Shown one piece after another: positions 1-14,900 of a stretch of 64,000 nucleotides of DNA. The notes beneath the pieces are model-generated. The model was given only the letters and a program-made list of their open reading frames with translations. It was not told the origin of the DNA and made no database searches. The first letter of the stretch is position 1. Every line of letters starts with the position of its first letter. The DNA is from Gordius sp. MW1 (Eukaryota; Nematomorpha; Gordioida; Gordea; Gordiidae): assembly GCA_964036665.1 (NCBI GenBank), contig OZ038526.1:30256001-30320000 (forward strand), written 5' to 3'. Position numbers and translations under genes: made by a program.

Positions 1-1493
<1,493 letters not shown>

Positions 1494-4400
1494 ATTTACT
1501 TCATAAAATTATATGCGAAGTAAAAATGTTGTGGCCGAAGAAAGCCATGTTTAGTGGTCGATGATTAAAATTTAAATATTACAACTCCACTAGAAATACT
1601 GTGTGTATAAAATAGCAATTAATTATGCCACAACAAGGCTATCAAATATACAAAGTTATATAATAAATTAATTATATATATAATATATAGTAATTTCACG
1701 AGACATCACATGCATTCAAATTAATTAATTTATTATATAAAGATTCCAGCTTTGCTGCATTTTTATATGTGCACATTATAATTATGTTTACGCGGGTTAA
1801 GCTGAAATTTAAGAATGTTTTTCAGTTTTTCATAAACTACTAGAAACAGACATGTGAAAATAAAGTAGTATGCATTGGCCTTGTAAAACATTACCTATAT
1901 ATTTCAAGACCTTAAGTAGAAAACTACAATATCTTTATTGTCGTGGATCACATAGGCTGTCCCATGCCCTCCACCTTTCCCTGTTATTATAATTACATTC
2001 TCCCGTCTTCTGGCAATCGTTATTACACTCTTCTTGCATTCCTAATGTACACTATTAACGAGATTAACCTCACTAAAATAGGTAGCAAAAACCAGATGGC
2101 ACTAGTATTTAGGTTCTGAAAATGTCTTTGTTCCCTCGAAAAAGATAAGCATGATTACTTTTGCATTTTCAAATTTCGCAAGTGTCCCCTCCTTTTAGCA
2201 TTACGATTTAATTTAGGCAGATTATAAATATATATTAATACAGTCATCATTAACAATGATCACATTTATTTGTCGCATCACACTTGAAGGTAAATTAATA
2301 GTTGTCCTTTAATTAATCTTTACAATATTTATGCAACAAAAGTAGGTTAGGAACTGTTTAATTTTATTAATAGCTATATATGGGTCGCCCCTGACAAGGG
2401 ATATTGTCGGAAGGTATCAATAATGAAATCGAATGGCAAGACTTTAAATTTAATGGCACATGTTCGATTGTTTGGAAATCCACCCAGAGAATTTTATTAT
2501 AGAAGTATCGTCAATTAAATAAATTTTCTTTCATCAGACACGTAAAAAGGTATGTGAATGTTTTATTTTTCAACCAAACTCTGCCCATTAACACTTGGAG
2601 ATTTCACTCGTAAAAGGGAGACAATTTTTGCTTTAAAATAAAAAGTTTTTAACCTTTTTTATGCTAAATGAGTGAGGCTAAAGATTGCCTATAATAAAAT
2701 TTATGTTATGGAGAATTTGTACCATGAAAAACCAAGGCTTGTATAGGCAGACTTATTAGGGTGCAAAAATCAATAACTCTAGTATTTAGAATTGGCTGCA
2801 ACTAAGGATTATGCTTTAAAAGAACAGACTTAAAACCACGTTGTTGATTGATATCAATGAAATAGCATCAAAGCGTTGTGGAGTAAAAAAATGTTATGAC
2901 TAAATGGATATTTAGCTTTTAAAACTAAAAAATTAGCTTGGAATGCATCTACTAAAGTGGCTGCTCCCAAGTAAAGAAAATGGTTATAAATTTTTAATGA
3001 TTGACAACTCTTAATGGGTGTCCAATTCGAAAAACTCTATAAAAGAAATAATGGTGTTTGCCTTTGACCTTGTTAACAACAACAACCCTTTAAAAAAGTG
3101 ATTATTTTGATAGAGAGTAAAACGGTAACCTTTCTCGTCAATTTATATCTTACACAAAAGCCTAAGCTTAAAGGTCATACCCAGCGGAATATTGGCCAGC
3201 CAACACGTGCTGATGAAAAGGGGGAATTGAAGGGCAAACAACGCAGTTAACGGCTAAGATATAATGGTTGAAGACATAGGATAAAATTTAACACTTTCGG
3301 AATGTTATTATGTGGCACGCTGTTTAAAAGCTTTATGTAGTATTACTACAATGATCTGGCTTTCATAGCCAGGACAAAATATTAATTTTAGACAAGCTTA
3401 GTAGAGGGATTGGAAAGCTCAACAAAGTTGCAAGCCGATCTATCAATTAACCTTAATATCGGTTCAAAGTTATGGCGCACGAATAACCGAGATTGATTGA
3501 TCTACAAATTAACACCTCTCCTGAAATTCCAAGGAATGGGTTAAATAAGGAGCATAAACAATCTAGGATAATACAACAATAAAATTAATTTATGCAATAA
3601 AATGGTGTCGTGGTTGGACATCAAAGTTGATTAGAATGAAATCAAAATAAACTACAAAATGAATATGCTCTTGGGTCAGGTTGAGGTCAAAGAAAATTGA
3701 AATGCTTTTGGTTCGGGGCGGGTTCGAGTAGGAACGATAAAGTGTCGGGTCAGGTTGCAGGCAATGAATTATTTTGCAAATTTTAAATATTAACGAAATT
3801 TAGTTTAATACACTTGCTGGTTGTATAAAAATTGAACTATTAGTTTTACTAGTTCGTATTTAATATGAATCTTGATTGATCTATATTAATAAAGTAAGGT
3901 TTAAATTAGAAAATAAGCGGGGGCAAAATGTTTTTAAAACTGCTAATTTTAAAACCTTTAAATTGTTAGTGTTGTTTATTGTCAATCTTGTTTTCTGTCA
4001 CGTCACGCGAGAAACATTTGGATTTCTGCATTACCTCTCCCAAGTTAGAATCTCGGTGGGTCCTAATTTTGTTCCAATTTTTTTACAATAAATTAATTGC
4101 ACGTTTTATTCTATTTGAGAGGTTGTAATTTAAAAATATGCACTTTATCTAATTTTTTTCCCAATGTTTTAATCCCAATTTTTTTCCTATTAATTGCATG
4201 TTATGCTGTTTTTTTGTTTCGCTTTACAACTACCTTCCCCCCCCCTCCCTAGTGCTGTGCTATCGTTAGGGGGGGGGGGCTTGCAGCACAGGGCCTTGAC
4301 CCTTTAAGGTCAATCTTGGTGCCCCCCCCCCCCCCTTGGCCTCCATTCCTCGCCTCTCTTTATTCCCCCGGTAACCCCCGCCCCGTGTAATGGGTGAATT

Positions 4401-5529
4401 TTTGGACACACTTACAAAATAACCCTCACCCCGCCCTCTACGATTATTGTTTGTGCAATGTCATTCCCTTTTTCTTTCCTCCCTCCCCCCCCCCCCCCTG
4501 CAAATGTTCCTCGCCCAATCGCCCTACTTTTAATAACATTTTATAAGTTATAATCTGTTTCCCTTCCAAATTACAATAAGTTAAAAAATTATATGCAATT
4601 TGTGTTTAATAAATCTGTCTTTATAAGGTAGATGCAATGAAGAATGGCTCTCATTAGCCTTTATCCGACTAACTTTGACACTTTTTCTTATTAAAAATAA
4701 TAATTTAACATGTTAATTTGTGATACTAACTTTTTGTTTCCTTCCCCGGCCCTCGCCTCCTTCCCCCTCAGCCTACCTTCCCCTTTCCCCCAAACCCCCG
4801 CCCCATCCACTTTATTCCCCCTTTCTTTAGATTGCTGTGCTACATTTATACGAAGTATGGAAAATATGTAAGAACAATACTCTAAAAGTAGGCGCAAGTC
4901 CTAAGGACCGGGGAGGAGCCCCTGGCTATGTCCCAAGGACCTACATATATAATGTTTTGTAATTTAATATTACAAGTCTACAAAAAAACCGTTCTGCAAT
5001 TGGATGCTTGGCTAGATATGGGGGCGGGAGTAGAACAGAAGGAGAAAGGGAGAGAATGATGAGTTAGTAAACATCGCGTATGTATAATGCACTCTAATAT
5101 AGTGGTTTTCCAGACACAGTAGGACGAATTTTGATAAGGGGAATGGGTTCACGTAAATACAAATAAATTTAAATATAGAGGTGAAACAAAAAATTAAAAT
5201 AATGAACCGATAGATAAAACTTTAATCTACAGGAATAAATTAATATTTTTCAGTTTTAAATTAAAAATGCCATGGCAATCTAGCCTCAAAAAATTGGCAT
5301 TTTTTGCATCTTTAACCTCGTTTATCTAAAAACTGAGAGTTTTGGGAAAAAACCAAAATTAGATTTATTCAGCGCAAAATTCTATATCAGAATTATCGGT
5401 CTAATTGCGGGTAGAAATACAAAGTCATATTTGTTGACAATTCATCATTCATTGCAAAAAAAATATCCGTGTGTCCCACAGTAATGAGGTTTGTTTTTAT
5501 AAGTTTCCTCCATCTTTATCAGGTAAGGG
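1494..5529. other. Intergenic, AT-rich, with homopolymer C/G tracts
   Basis: No gene is recognised. Between about 4230 and 4500 there are four separate runs of 9-14 C or G with C-rich surroundings. At 3665-3770 a CGGGTT-rich stretch resembles those at 13360-13450, 47155-47225 and 48180-48360, so it is probably a diverged transposon relic. At 4835-4860 there is a piece (acatttatacgaagtatgg) of the repeat family whose full copies lie at 42.5 and 56.5 kb. Confidence 0.5.
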
Positions 5530-7790
5530 TCATGTCCTGATTCTTTGACAAACGTCCTCTTACTCTCCTCCCCGCGACCTCCATCTCTAATATTTATATC
5601 ATTCTTGTCTACAACCTTAGCCGATTTTCGTTAATCAAGTCCGCCCAAGGTTACCCATTTTTGCCTCATATTGTCGAGCCTAGTGTATCCCAAGCTCAAC
5701 CTTATCATTCTCATCTTCGTGGCTCGTAATAACTTTTCTTCCATAGCGTTTAATGCCTTTGTTCCATTCCTTAGACTAATACCGGTCTTACGATGGATTT
5801 GTAAAATGTTTGCTCTTCAACCATATTGACATCTTCTTGTCGCACATTACACGTATATACTTCGCCATTTAAGCCATCCATTGTGGATCCGTTTTTCTTT
5901 TTTTTTTGAGCAACCTGCCTCATAGCATCGAGCTGAAGTATTTAAACTGTCTTTGTGTATTTTAGATGGTCATCGAGCGATGGGGTGCATGTAGCGCTTA
6001 TCTCATTTGTTTTCCAAGATTGTTGACCTTTAATCATATCCAACTAAGCACTCTGTTTTGGGTTTCTTCGAATACTTTCAACTTTGTCTTTTCGTTTTCG
6101 CAAAATACTATATCGGCATATAGCATATACAGAAAAGATGGCTATTAAATGTCTCTTGTTATTACGCTCATATTTATATTGAATAAAAAGAAATTTAGAG
6201 CAAATCCATGATGGAATCCTTTTAAACTCGAAAAGGTATAAGGTCCCCACATGTCATTCAAACGGAAGAATTTGAGGCTTCATAAATATTTTTTATAAAC
6301 TGTACATATGCGTCAGGAATGTCCTCTTTTCTCAACCATCACCATATCCAAATCGATATAGATTTCATCTCCCCAAAATTTAGCCATCATTTATCTTTGT
6401 GAGAAGATTGGATCGACTGTGAATTGGTAGCCGACATTTCTATCTAATTTTTCAGCCTTGTCACTAATCCTTTCCATAAGTTTATAAGAGTAGCAAGTTA
6501 CCTTTATACCTCTATAATTGTCACATCATGAGGCTTTGCCTTTTAATAAAGTGTAATTGTGGTAGCTCTCATTTGGTTAGGAATTTGCTCTACTACCAAC
6601 GAGGTTTTTATGATCGTGACTCCTTCTCTCGGCATCAGACCCATACTCTTATATGACTACATCTGGGCCACTAGCTTTTCCTTTTTGCGTGTTATTCATG
6701 TGTATTCCAACTTCAATCTAATTCGACCATACTGATGTTTGACTATTTGCAATATTCAGAAATTTATTGAAATAACCTCTCGACATTCCTTCAGCTTAGG
6801 TATACCCCTTATCGTTTTGACTATTTTGATAACTCCGACATAGCACCTATTTTTTTCCCATATCTTGGCCAATATGTACATAAGCCTGTCACCCCCTTTA
6901 TGGTCCTGTTTGTCTACCACCACGGTATGCCCAGCCCTTTTTTCGCTACTTCAACGGCCTTCTTCGCGCCTCTTTTTGCCTTCACATATTTTTGATAATC
7001 CTCCAAATTTTTTGATTTATGCTACCGTCTATATAGAATTTTTTTACTTTCGATGAAATCCCTAATCCATTGATCGCACCGATATCGGTCCTTCAAAATT
7101 TTATTTCTCGGGATATCCTTAAGTATTTCCTATTCGAGGTTCATAAAGCTGTCTTATTTTCAAAAAATAGTTTTTTCTGACGATTTCTTTGCAACCTTTG
7201 ATACTCATAGTCAAAAATGCTTCCCGCTTCTAATGTCACAATATGATCTTCGCTTTTTTAAAATAAATTTTCTATCGTCATTTCGTATGTTTGAAATACT
7301 TTAAGAGGTTTTTTCCCTTCCTACTCTTCAGGCCAAGCCCAAGGCTCCATGATTTCGTTCATACCCGAGGCGATATTTTTCTATGAGTGCTTTGAAGTCC
7401 GCCCCAATAATTAGCTTTTGTTCCTGTCCTTCTCCTTTCTCCTCCAGTAAATCGAAGAATATATCTTTCTCTAAGTCTATACAACCAGTTTGAGGAGCAT
7501 GAATGCAATGACGGTTAGGAAGCCACCGTTATCTGCATTCTTCACCCACATATTTCTCGCTTCCACCACCTTGTCCTTGAACGATTCGCTTCAAACATAC
7601 CAAACCCGTTTGTACGATTTGCCCATGTGAAATAACTTGTATCCCTCTCCTAGGTCCCGAGCTTCAGTTCCATTCCACCTGGCCTCTTGTAGGCAGGCGA
7701 TGTGTACCTTAATTCTTTTTAGCATTTGTGCGACCTAAGTGTTCGTTCCCGTCAAAGTGTCCACATTAGCATGTGACTCGCATTCAATCC
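5530..7790 (-). mobile_element. Decayed RTE-type LINE, minus strand
   Basis: Reading the minus strand in shifting frames gives the order of an RTE LINE polyprotein. Near 7700-7330 lie apurinic endonuclease-like pieces (EARDLGEGYKLFHMGKSYKR). Near 6690-6450 there are reverse transcriptase pieces (GKASGPDVV, then NYRGIKVTCYSYKLMERI). A YAD-IV remnant of the YADD catalytic motif sits near 6110 with one Asp lost, and near 5760-5560 comes the C-terminal NENRLRL...GRRVRGR signature. Stops and frameshifts are frequent, so the copy is long dead. It is more complete at the 5' end than the other two RTE copies in the window. No target duplication was identified. Confidence 0.75.
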
Positions 7791-8114
7791 TTAACTAAAT
7801 TTCAGGGTATACATTGCAGGGCGGGAGATGAAGTGGGCATCATTTATGAGGACGCTTTAGCTTTCTATAGTAAAATTTGGACTATCATGATTTTGGAGTG
7901 GGTATTTAATGCAGGTTTTCGACCTGACGCTACCTTATGCCTTTTGCAGATGAACTGGGACCGTCGTAAAAAGTGTTATATTTAAATTTTGATCATATAA
8001 ATCTGGAATTGTTTACAAATCTAGCCTCAGCCGTTCGCACTTTTATTTAACGCCTTTTTAAACCTGATCAAGCTAATGTTGACCTCTACATTACGAATTA
8101 TTTGAAAATATCAT

Positions 8115-8355
8115 TGTTGAGGGTTAAAAGATTGACTAAGTGTGTGTAATGTTTCGATTGATTTATATCACTTTTAATTTTATTTCGATATTCTTCGTGA
8201 AGTGATGTTAATGTATTTCATCTTAATTTCAATACATCGCGTAAATTGTGAGCTGGGGAGAAAAAGAGTAAAAGAAATAGTATCGCGATTCCTCTTTCCT
8301 TTCTTTTCCTTCCCTAATACATCGTTTTTATCTTCTACAACATTCCTCCCTAACA
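8115..8355 (+). repeat. 5' LTR of an LTR retrotransposon
   Basis: It begins TGTTGAGGGTTAAAAG and ends CTAACA, matching the right-hand LTR at 9999-10199 along its length. It is longer because of about 40 extra bases near 8205-8245. It is preceded by ATCAT, the same five bases that follow the right LTR, so this is a genuine insertion with 5-bp target duplication. Confidence 0.85.
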
Positions 8356-8357
8356 AG

Positions 8358-8384
8358 TGGCGTCCATGGAGTAGGATTTGAACC
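8358..8384 (+). promoter_or_regulatory. Primer binding site
   Basis: Two bases after the 5' LTR, TGGCGTCCATGGAG begins a stretch that is the reverse complement of a tRNA 3' end. It continues into GGATTTGAACC, the complement of a tRNA T-arm (GGTTCAAATCC). The complementarity appears to reach beyond the usual 18 nt. The exact tRNA was not identified. Confidence 0.6.
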
Positions 8385-8387
8385 TAC

Positions 8388-9984
8388 ATGGAATCATATA
8401 AATTAGGAGATTTGATTGAATTTTTTCTATTGAAGTTTAAAGCTCACATTATAAGTCAAACAATTCTAGCGGCTAGTGCCCAAAAGGCATGCAAGCTGCT
8501 GAGTTGTCTATCAACTGAAGCCTTTCGTTTGGTGGCAGAGGATGCCATTGCAGACAACCTACCAAATGGGCATTCGAAGAATTAACGAGCAGGTTGAAAT
8601 AGCTTTTCAAAGGAAAAGTTTGCCACCTGGCTCAAAGATTCCGACTGGAAAACATCAGACAGAAGGAAGGGGAGCCGGTACTGCAATTCGTACGAACACT
8701 AAAATTCGCATCAAGGAATTGTGGCTTCGATAGCGGGGAGTTACCCGACGGCTGATGGACCAATCTATTCTGGGATTGTAGAATCCAACTGTTCAGATTG
8801 ATAGCTGAAAGTGACCTTGAATGGGACAGGGCCATCGAGTTGGCACTAGGATTGGAAGCGATTGAGGAAGAGCTAAACGGTGCACGTGCCAGTGGAAGAA
8901 GCATTCGCGGTGGATACTTCAAGAGCAGGCCATAACTTGATCAGGTTCACCCATGCTTTAGATATTTTGACTATCGATATGCATAATAATGATTTGGTTC
9001 AATTTTATTGGACACGGGGTCTGCCGTTACGATCGTGCCGAGCAAGCTTTGGAGGGAGGAGCTATTAACCATGACAGAACCCACGTCGGCCGTCTACGGA
9101 TATGGTGACAAGGAAATAAAGATAGTCGCTGACGTAAAAGCCGAGGCCCGGCTAGGCTAGACGTGGAAAATCCTGCCAGTGTTAGTGGTGGACGTGAAGG
9201 GACCGCCTTTGCTTGTCATCAATTGGACAAAAGAGTTCGATAAAGATATATGGGAACAGGCGTGTTAGAGCTCGAGAATACATGGAGTGCTATTACGTAA
9301 ACTTCGTCGACCATTATGGCGTGCGTGAGCCAGAGATAACAAAGAGGATCGTATATACTATAATCCGGCAAAAGACTATCCAGATAAATTTGGCGCGACA
9401 GGCGGTAAGGAGGAGCGAAGGCGACGCACCAATGAAAAAGGGGATGAAGCCGGTATTCATCCCCGCGCGACGCGTTCCCTTAGCGAAAAGTTACAGGACT
9501 TGCAACTTCAAGACGGCATTAGCAAAAAGAAGGCCTTCCGTCAAGCGTGAACCAATTATAAGGCCCTGGACGCATGTATCAAATAATACCATATTCCTAG
9601 GATGGAAGGAGACAGGATGAGGGCGGTGGTTTAACTTTCAAGACACAGCGTGGACGGGCATGTTGTTGGGTTCACATGAATGGGTGATGGGCACAATAAC
9701 GGCCACGCTCGGAGCGCGTTCTTACGATGTGTGGGTGCTAGAAAAATGACACCATCGCAACGTGGAAATTTTAAAAGAGAGCAAAACTTGGAAGTGGAGG
9801 ATGGACTCACATGAAAATGGGGGTCAAACAGAAATATACGGTAAGATCACGTCACGCTAGTCTGTCAGATCCTAAAGCTTCTCCGATAGCGACACGTCAG
9901 GATAACGTTGGATCCTCTCTACCAGAACCTAGATACCTACAGTGGAAACGACATGTCCCAGGCTATCTAAAGCATCCTACTTGT
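8388..9984 (+). pseudogene. Gag-pol remnant of an LTR retrotransposon (Ty3/gypsy-like)
   Basis: Fragments appear in the order of a Ty3/gypsy polyprotein but in different frames. A Gag-like piece lies at 8388-8730. A retropepsin-region tail lies at about 9070-9240 (VYGYGDKEIKIVADVKAE, then LPVLVVDVKGPPLLVINW). The start of the RT region is at about 9430-9510 (KPVFIPARRVPLAK). An integrase C-terminal piece is at about 9630-9770 (DTAWTGMLLGSHEWVMG, then GARSYDV). The RT core, RNase H and integrase catalytic core are missing, so there is a large internal deletion besides point decay. The family call rests on these short motifs only. Confidence 0.7.
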
Positions 9985-9998
9985 GAAAAAGGGGGGAG
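9985..9998 (+). other. Polypurine tract
   Basis: The run GAAAAAGGGGGGAG lies directly before the TGTTG start of the 3' LTR, the expected place for the plus-strand primer of an LTR retrotransposon. Confidence 0.8.
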
Positions 9999-10199
9999 TG
10001 TTGGGGGTTAAAAGATTGCGAGACTGCGTGTGTGTAATGTTTCGATTGATTTATATCACTTTGTTTTTTGATATTCCTCGTGATGTGATTGTGAGCTGTG
10101 GAGAAAAAGAGTGTTGTAAATGGTATCGCGATTCTTCCTTCCTTCCTTTCCTTCCCTAATAAATCGTTTCCTTCCTTCTTCAACATTCCTTCATCGACA
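9999..10199 (+). repeat. 3' LTR of the LTR retrotransposon
   Basis: It begins TGTTGGGGGTTAAAAG and ends ATCGACA, followed by ATCAT at 10200-10204, which repeats the bases before the 5' LTR. It includes CCTAATAAATCG, a possible polyadenylation signal. Several substitutions and one large indel separate it from the 5' LTR, so the insertion is old. Confidence 0.85.
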
Positions 10200-10204
10200 A
10201 TCAT

Positions 10205-11420
10205 TGAATCATGTACTAATACACTCCTTTGTCAATTGTTCTAAATTTTGACATCCATCATCTGATTTTGTTGAGTTTTGGATATTTTTTAAATATGATA
10301 TAAAAATACAAATTATTTGATATATTAGGCCTTTTGAAAGTGTAAAAGTTTATAGAAAATAATATTTTTTATTAAAATTCACTTTTATAGCACTATCTAG
10401 TTTTCAATTTATATGTTTAGGTGAATTTTACATAATTAATTTGATTTTAAATTGTAAAACAAAATACCATGATAAAAGGTTTTTGCATATTTATTGACAC
10501 ATTCAATTCATATAACAATTTAGTAGATGTTCAAGATGGTGGTCATTTCTTGCAACACATTGATAAAAAAATATAGCGAGTCGAAAGTAAATCAGTCTAT
10601 AGATTCATCTTCCTTTGAATGTATCGATTGGCCGAATTATATTTAAAAAGAATTCAGCCCCTTAAGTGGTCAACACTCTGCCCCCAAACGCCCCCTTCCC
10701 AATTGACTATTTGTAATTATAATTTAATAGCGATATCGGATTGTTTTCCAAATATTTACTATAATAGTTAACTTATTTATATTTATTTCATTCATCTTCA
10801 CAAGATATATATTATTACCTTAAAAATTAAATTTAAACATTATAGTATGTATGAACCTAAAAGTGCATTCATGGTAAACATTGAAAGTACGTTCATGATA
10901 AACATTGCCCTCTACTAAAAATTAAATTTTCTCTCTCGTTTTTAGATATTATAACAGGAAATAACAAACAACAAGACTTAGCTGGCCATTTTCCGTTTAA
11001 ACAATAAGTAAGAAAGAATAAGTTTGAAATACAGATAATAATTTAACAAATCATATGAATAACACCATTATTTTTGCTAAAATTGCCAAATTATAAATAC
11101 CATTTTATAAGAATCTTTACACGTTTTTAATATAAATTTAAGTCTTAATAATAAAACTTTAAAATGATTAGAGGGATAGACATCAATATTTTGGGCCATA
11201 GAGGCCATTTTCGATGAGGCCCATCTTTAAGGCTAACCTATCTGCCATATCAATATAATTTCATTTTTTTAATTTTACCTCCACTTTTTACTTTGTTTAT
11301 GAAGACGAACCCTTAAAAATATACAATTCCATATCCTTACTTTATTTAATTTAATACTACCATTTGTTTGTATAAATTTTACAAAATTTATTAATAAATG
11401 TACTTTCTTAATTTAAGGCT
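10205..11420. other. AT-rich intergenic region
   Basis: No gene, RNA or clear repeat was seen. It separates the LTR element from the duplicated 5' region of the micro-exon gene. Confidence 0.5.
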
Positions 11421-11890
11421 TACAGCTTTGTAGATGTTTATCCTGTACACATATACAATAAAAATAACGTTTAAAAATGAACTTCATCTTTTGTTGTTTA
11501 CATGTAACGAAAAATTATAACCCTTTCTACGAATTTTGCCTACCTTCGCTATTAACATCTTTGACTGCCCGTGCATAATAAAACGTTAAATTTATATTAT
11601 ATTCACTTAAAATCCTTGCCATTTAAACCATTTACAATGCTATAAGGCAATTTACAGCTTTGTAGATGTTTATCCTATACACATATACAATAAAAATAAC
11701 ATTTAAAAATGAACTTCATCTTTTGTTGTTTACATGTAAAGAAAAATTATAACCCTTTCTACGAATTTTGCCTACCCTCGCTATTAACACCTTTGACTGC
11801 CCGTGCATTATAAAACGTTATAATTTATATTATATTCACTCAATATCCTTGCCATTTAAACCACTTACAATGTTGTCATTATATAAGGCA
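11421..11890 (+). repeat. Tandem duplication covering the 5' flank and start codon of the micro-exon gene
   Basis: The stretch from 11421 to 11652 is repeated from 11653 onwards with about 232-bp period and few differences. Both copies carry the same presumed promoter/5' UTR sequence and an ATG in the same context (ACTTACAATG versus ATTTACAATG). In the left copy the ATG reads ATG CTA TAA; in the right copy it opens the signal-peptide exon. The left copy therefore looks like a dead duplicate of the start, or a two-codon upstream ORF if transcription begins there. Confidence 0.85.
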
Positions 11891-11924
11891 ATTTTACTGG
11901 CGTCCTTTATTCCTTTACTATGCG
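11870..11924 (+). CDS. Exon 1 of the micro-exon gene: signal peptide
   Basis: ATG opens MLSLYKAILLASFIPLLC, a typical short n-region plus hydrophobic core. The exon ends in one base (phase 1) at GCG/GTAAGA. Exon 2 continues VRAYYTVDDVE, so cleavage after VRA is plausible. The start is chosen because it is the only ATG in frame with exon 2. Confidence 0.8.
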
Positions 11925-14900
11925 GTAAGAATCTTATTTAATCATTTTATTTCTTAAATATTTATGTTGAATTATTGGAGCCATTTTCAACGCTCCACTG
12001 CTTATTACTCTAGTTTAGATTAGATTTAAATTTTTTTTATTTTCTAATGTTATCCATCTGATTTAAGTAACTTTAACATTTAAAAACCGTATTCAACTTT
12101 GAACTTGATTGTATTGTAATGAACACATATAGAGCGCCTTAGTAAATTTATGCCTTTTGACTCAATTTTTTTTATTTTATTTAGTGAGGGCTTATTACAC
12201 AGTGGATGATGTGGAGCGTAAGCTATGCTAATTTTTGTTAAAGAATTGTCACTAAAAAATAAACATTTTTTTATATCATTTTAGAACCGAAACGAATTAT
12301 TACAGGTTTGTATTACTTCACAACGCTTATTTTTTAAGATCTACATTAATTATAACCATTGTTATGTAAAAAGTGCAACTTGGATCTTAAAAGCTTCATT
12401 GTTATTTAAAATAGCTGTCATAAATTCCGTTTGTTTTACCTCTAAATAGGTCTATAAAAATAGAAAAAATATTATAAATTTATAACAAACAAAAAATGTT
12501 TAAGATTTTGTTCAATTTTTTGTTGTTAAGGGGGGGGGGGGGGGGAGAGGTGGGTTGTAAATTTGCTCATATTTGAAATAACCTTTAATGTTTCGGGTAT
12601 TGAATAAAATTGATATTTAAAAAAACTTATGCCAAAAATTAAACAACATTCGCACATTTTTTAGTTGAAATTAGCCAACAAAAAGGTATAGCGCACCGCA
12701 CACTTCATTTTATATTTGTATTATTGATTATTTATATTCCAAAAATTTGACTATTCAACACCGCTCTAAAAAGTGTTACCAAATTATTAGCTTAATTTTT
12801 TTCTTCATGCACAAGCTCTAAGATTTTTCTTGCGTTTTTGCAGGCAGGGAGGGATAGAAATGCTTAATCAAAGCAAAATAATACTATCAATGCTCAAACT
12901 TGTTATCCCTCAAATCCTCACTAAAATTATCGCCAACCATAGACTAATAGACTGCTCATCTCTTATATAATCACGCATCAAAAGTGTTGCCAAAAACGAC
13001 CGCCATTTTGATATGTGAAGTAGAGTTTGTATAGCGATGGATTGTAATGGACAATATTCATTGATCTTATAACATGAAACAACCCATTTTAATCATTATA
13101 GCGATTTTTAAAATTCATCAAACCATATAAATTGGCCAAAATTCATGTTTCACTTTTCAAAATGGCTGCCAAAATGTTGAACACTTTTAAAAGGAAATGA
13201 GCAGCCTATTAGTCTATGTCGCCAATCTACTCTTCTATAATAAACGATGAAAAACAAATTTATTTGCCCCCCCCCATTTATTACCTCTTTCTACGACGCT
13301 GAGGTTTCTTCAATAGGCTCATATTGACTGGAGGGGATCTTAAAATTTAATATTTAGGGCCGGGCAGATCAAACTGCTCTCATGTTTCGGGCGGACACTT
13401 GAAGAGTTCGGGGGGCTCGGGTGGGCAATAAAAAATTGAACGGGTCGCGTTCGGGCCTAAAATTTCAACAAATCTGACCTCTGATGCTAATATGCAATAT
13501 AATCATGGGCGTAGCTGGGGGGGGGGGCGGCTGCCCCCCTCTAAATCCAAAAAATTGTTAAAATTAATTATAATTATGACTAAAATTTTAAAAAATATTT
13601 TGCCCCTCCCTAAATCATTATTGCCCCCTCTAATTCCAATGCTGGCTACGCCCATGGAAATAATCCATTGATATTTGTTCTTTTAATGCCGAAGCTGCTA
13701 TTTGTTTTAAATGACGTGATTGACGGCACTAGTTATAAAAATGTAAACACTATAAAACATTTGCATATTCCTAGGTGGCATACCTATTGCAGGTAAGAAT
13801 GTATCAATTTACAGTACTAAATAATAACAAAAACCAATTTTAATATTGTTATACAGTTCAACAAAGTAGTGACAAGGGTAAGATGAGGATGCAGCAAAAT
13901 TTACAATTTAATAACATAATAAATTTTACATAGAAAACTTAATTAATAATTTATATATATTAGAACTACATCATGTTAGTATACTTAATTGAATTTTTTA
14001 AAATTTTAAATACATTTTAAGGAATTCTTTTCCGTATCCAATCACTGTCTGGTAAGCATTGTTTAATTTATATTCTAATAAAAGATTAATGGTATATTTC
14101 ATGACCAATCACAGAAGAAATGATAATTTAGGGTATAGTAGTTGAAACGTTTGCATGAAAGCCTGTTTAAGAGTAATTTTATCATTTTTAACTTGATTAA
14201 AATATCAATAAGTAGAGGATTTATTATATAGAGTAATAAAATGTATAAATTCAACCATAATCAATTTAATTTTACAAATGATTATTTGTGGAAAAATAAA
14301 GCTTTCAATATAGATTTTAAAAAATTTATAAAGGTGTATTTAAGCGAACGTTATCAAATAATAGAAATTCTCTACTGAAGATTAAAGCAATTAAAACGTG
14401 TTTAAATTAAACGGACATTGATTTAAATATTAAAATCGTGTCGGATTTAACGATTTTATTAGTGAAACATATTAATAACGAATACATAGGCTAAAAGGAA
14501 CAAACTCAAATATATTTTTTAAACTGTGCTCTAATACTCTAATTGATTTTAAACTTATGTGCCAAGGCTAGTCAAACCATATAGTCTAATTTGAGTGTTT
14601 CTTTTAATAGTCTAATAAATTGAATAAAAATTGTATACATCAATAATTTTAATGTGACTATCTTTGTTAACAAATATTGATCATATACAAATATATTCCT
14701 AACACTAATCGTGGAGACTTAATGTATTTTAATTATTATTATATATAATAAACCTCTCAAATATGATATGTTAACTGTTTTAAAAAAGATTTATATTAGA
14801 AATTGTTTAAATGTTATATATTGGGTTAATCAGTCTCATTTGGGCTGTCCCGCATTAACTCCACCCCTTTATTAAGTTTAGATTGAAATTCACAATTTAG

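Noticed and set aside
8632-8922. 96-codon minus-strand ORF
   Set aside because: It lies antisense to the Gag-like remnant of the LTR element and has no support of its own.
14110-14128. A further candidate micro-exon of 18 nt between CACAG and GTATAG
   Set aside because: In the phase required by its neighbours it reads into TAG, so it was left out of the model.
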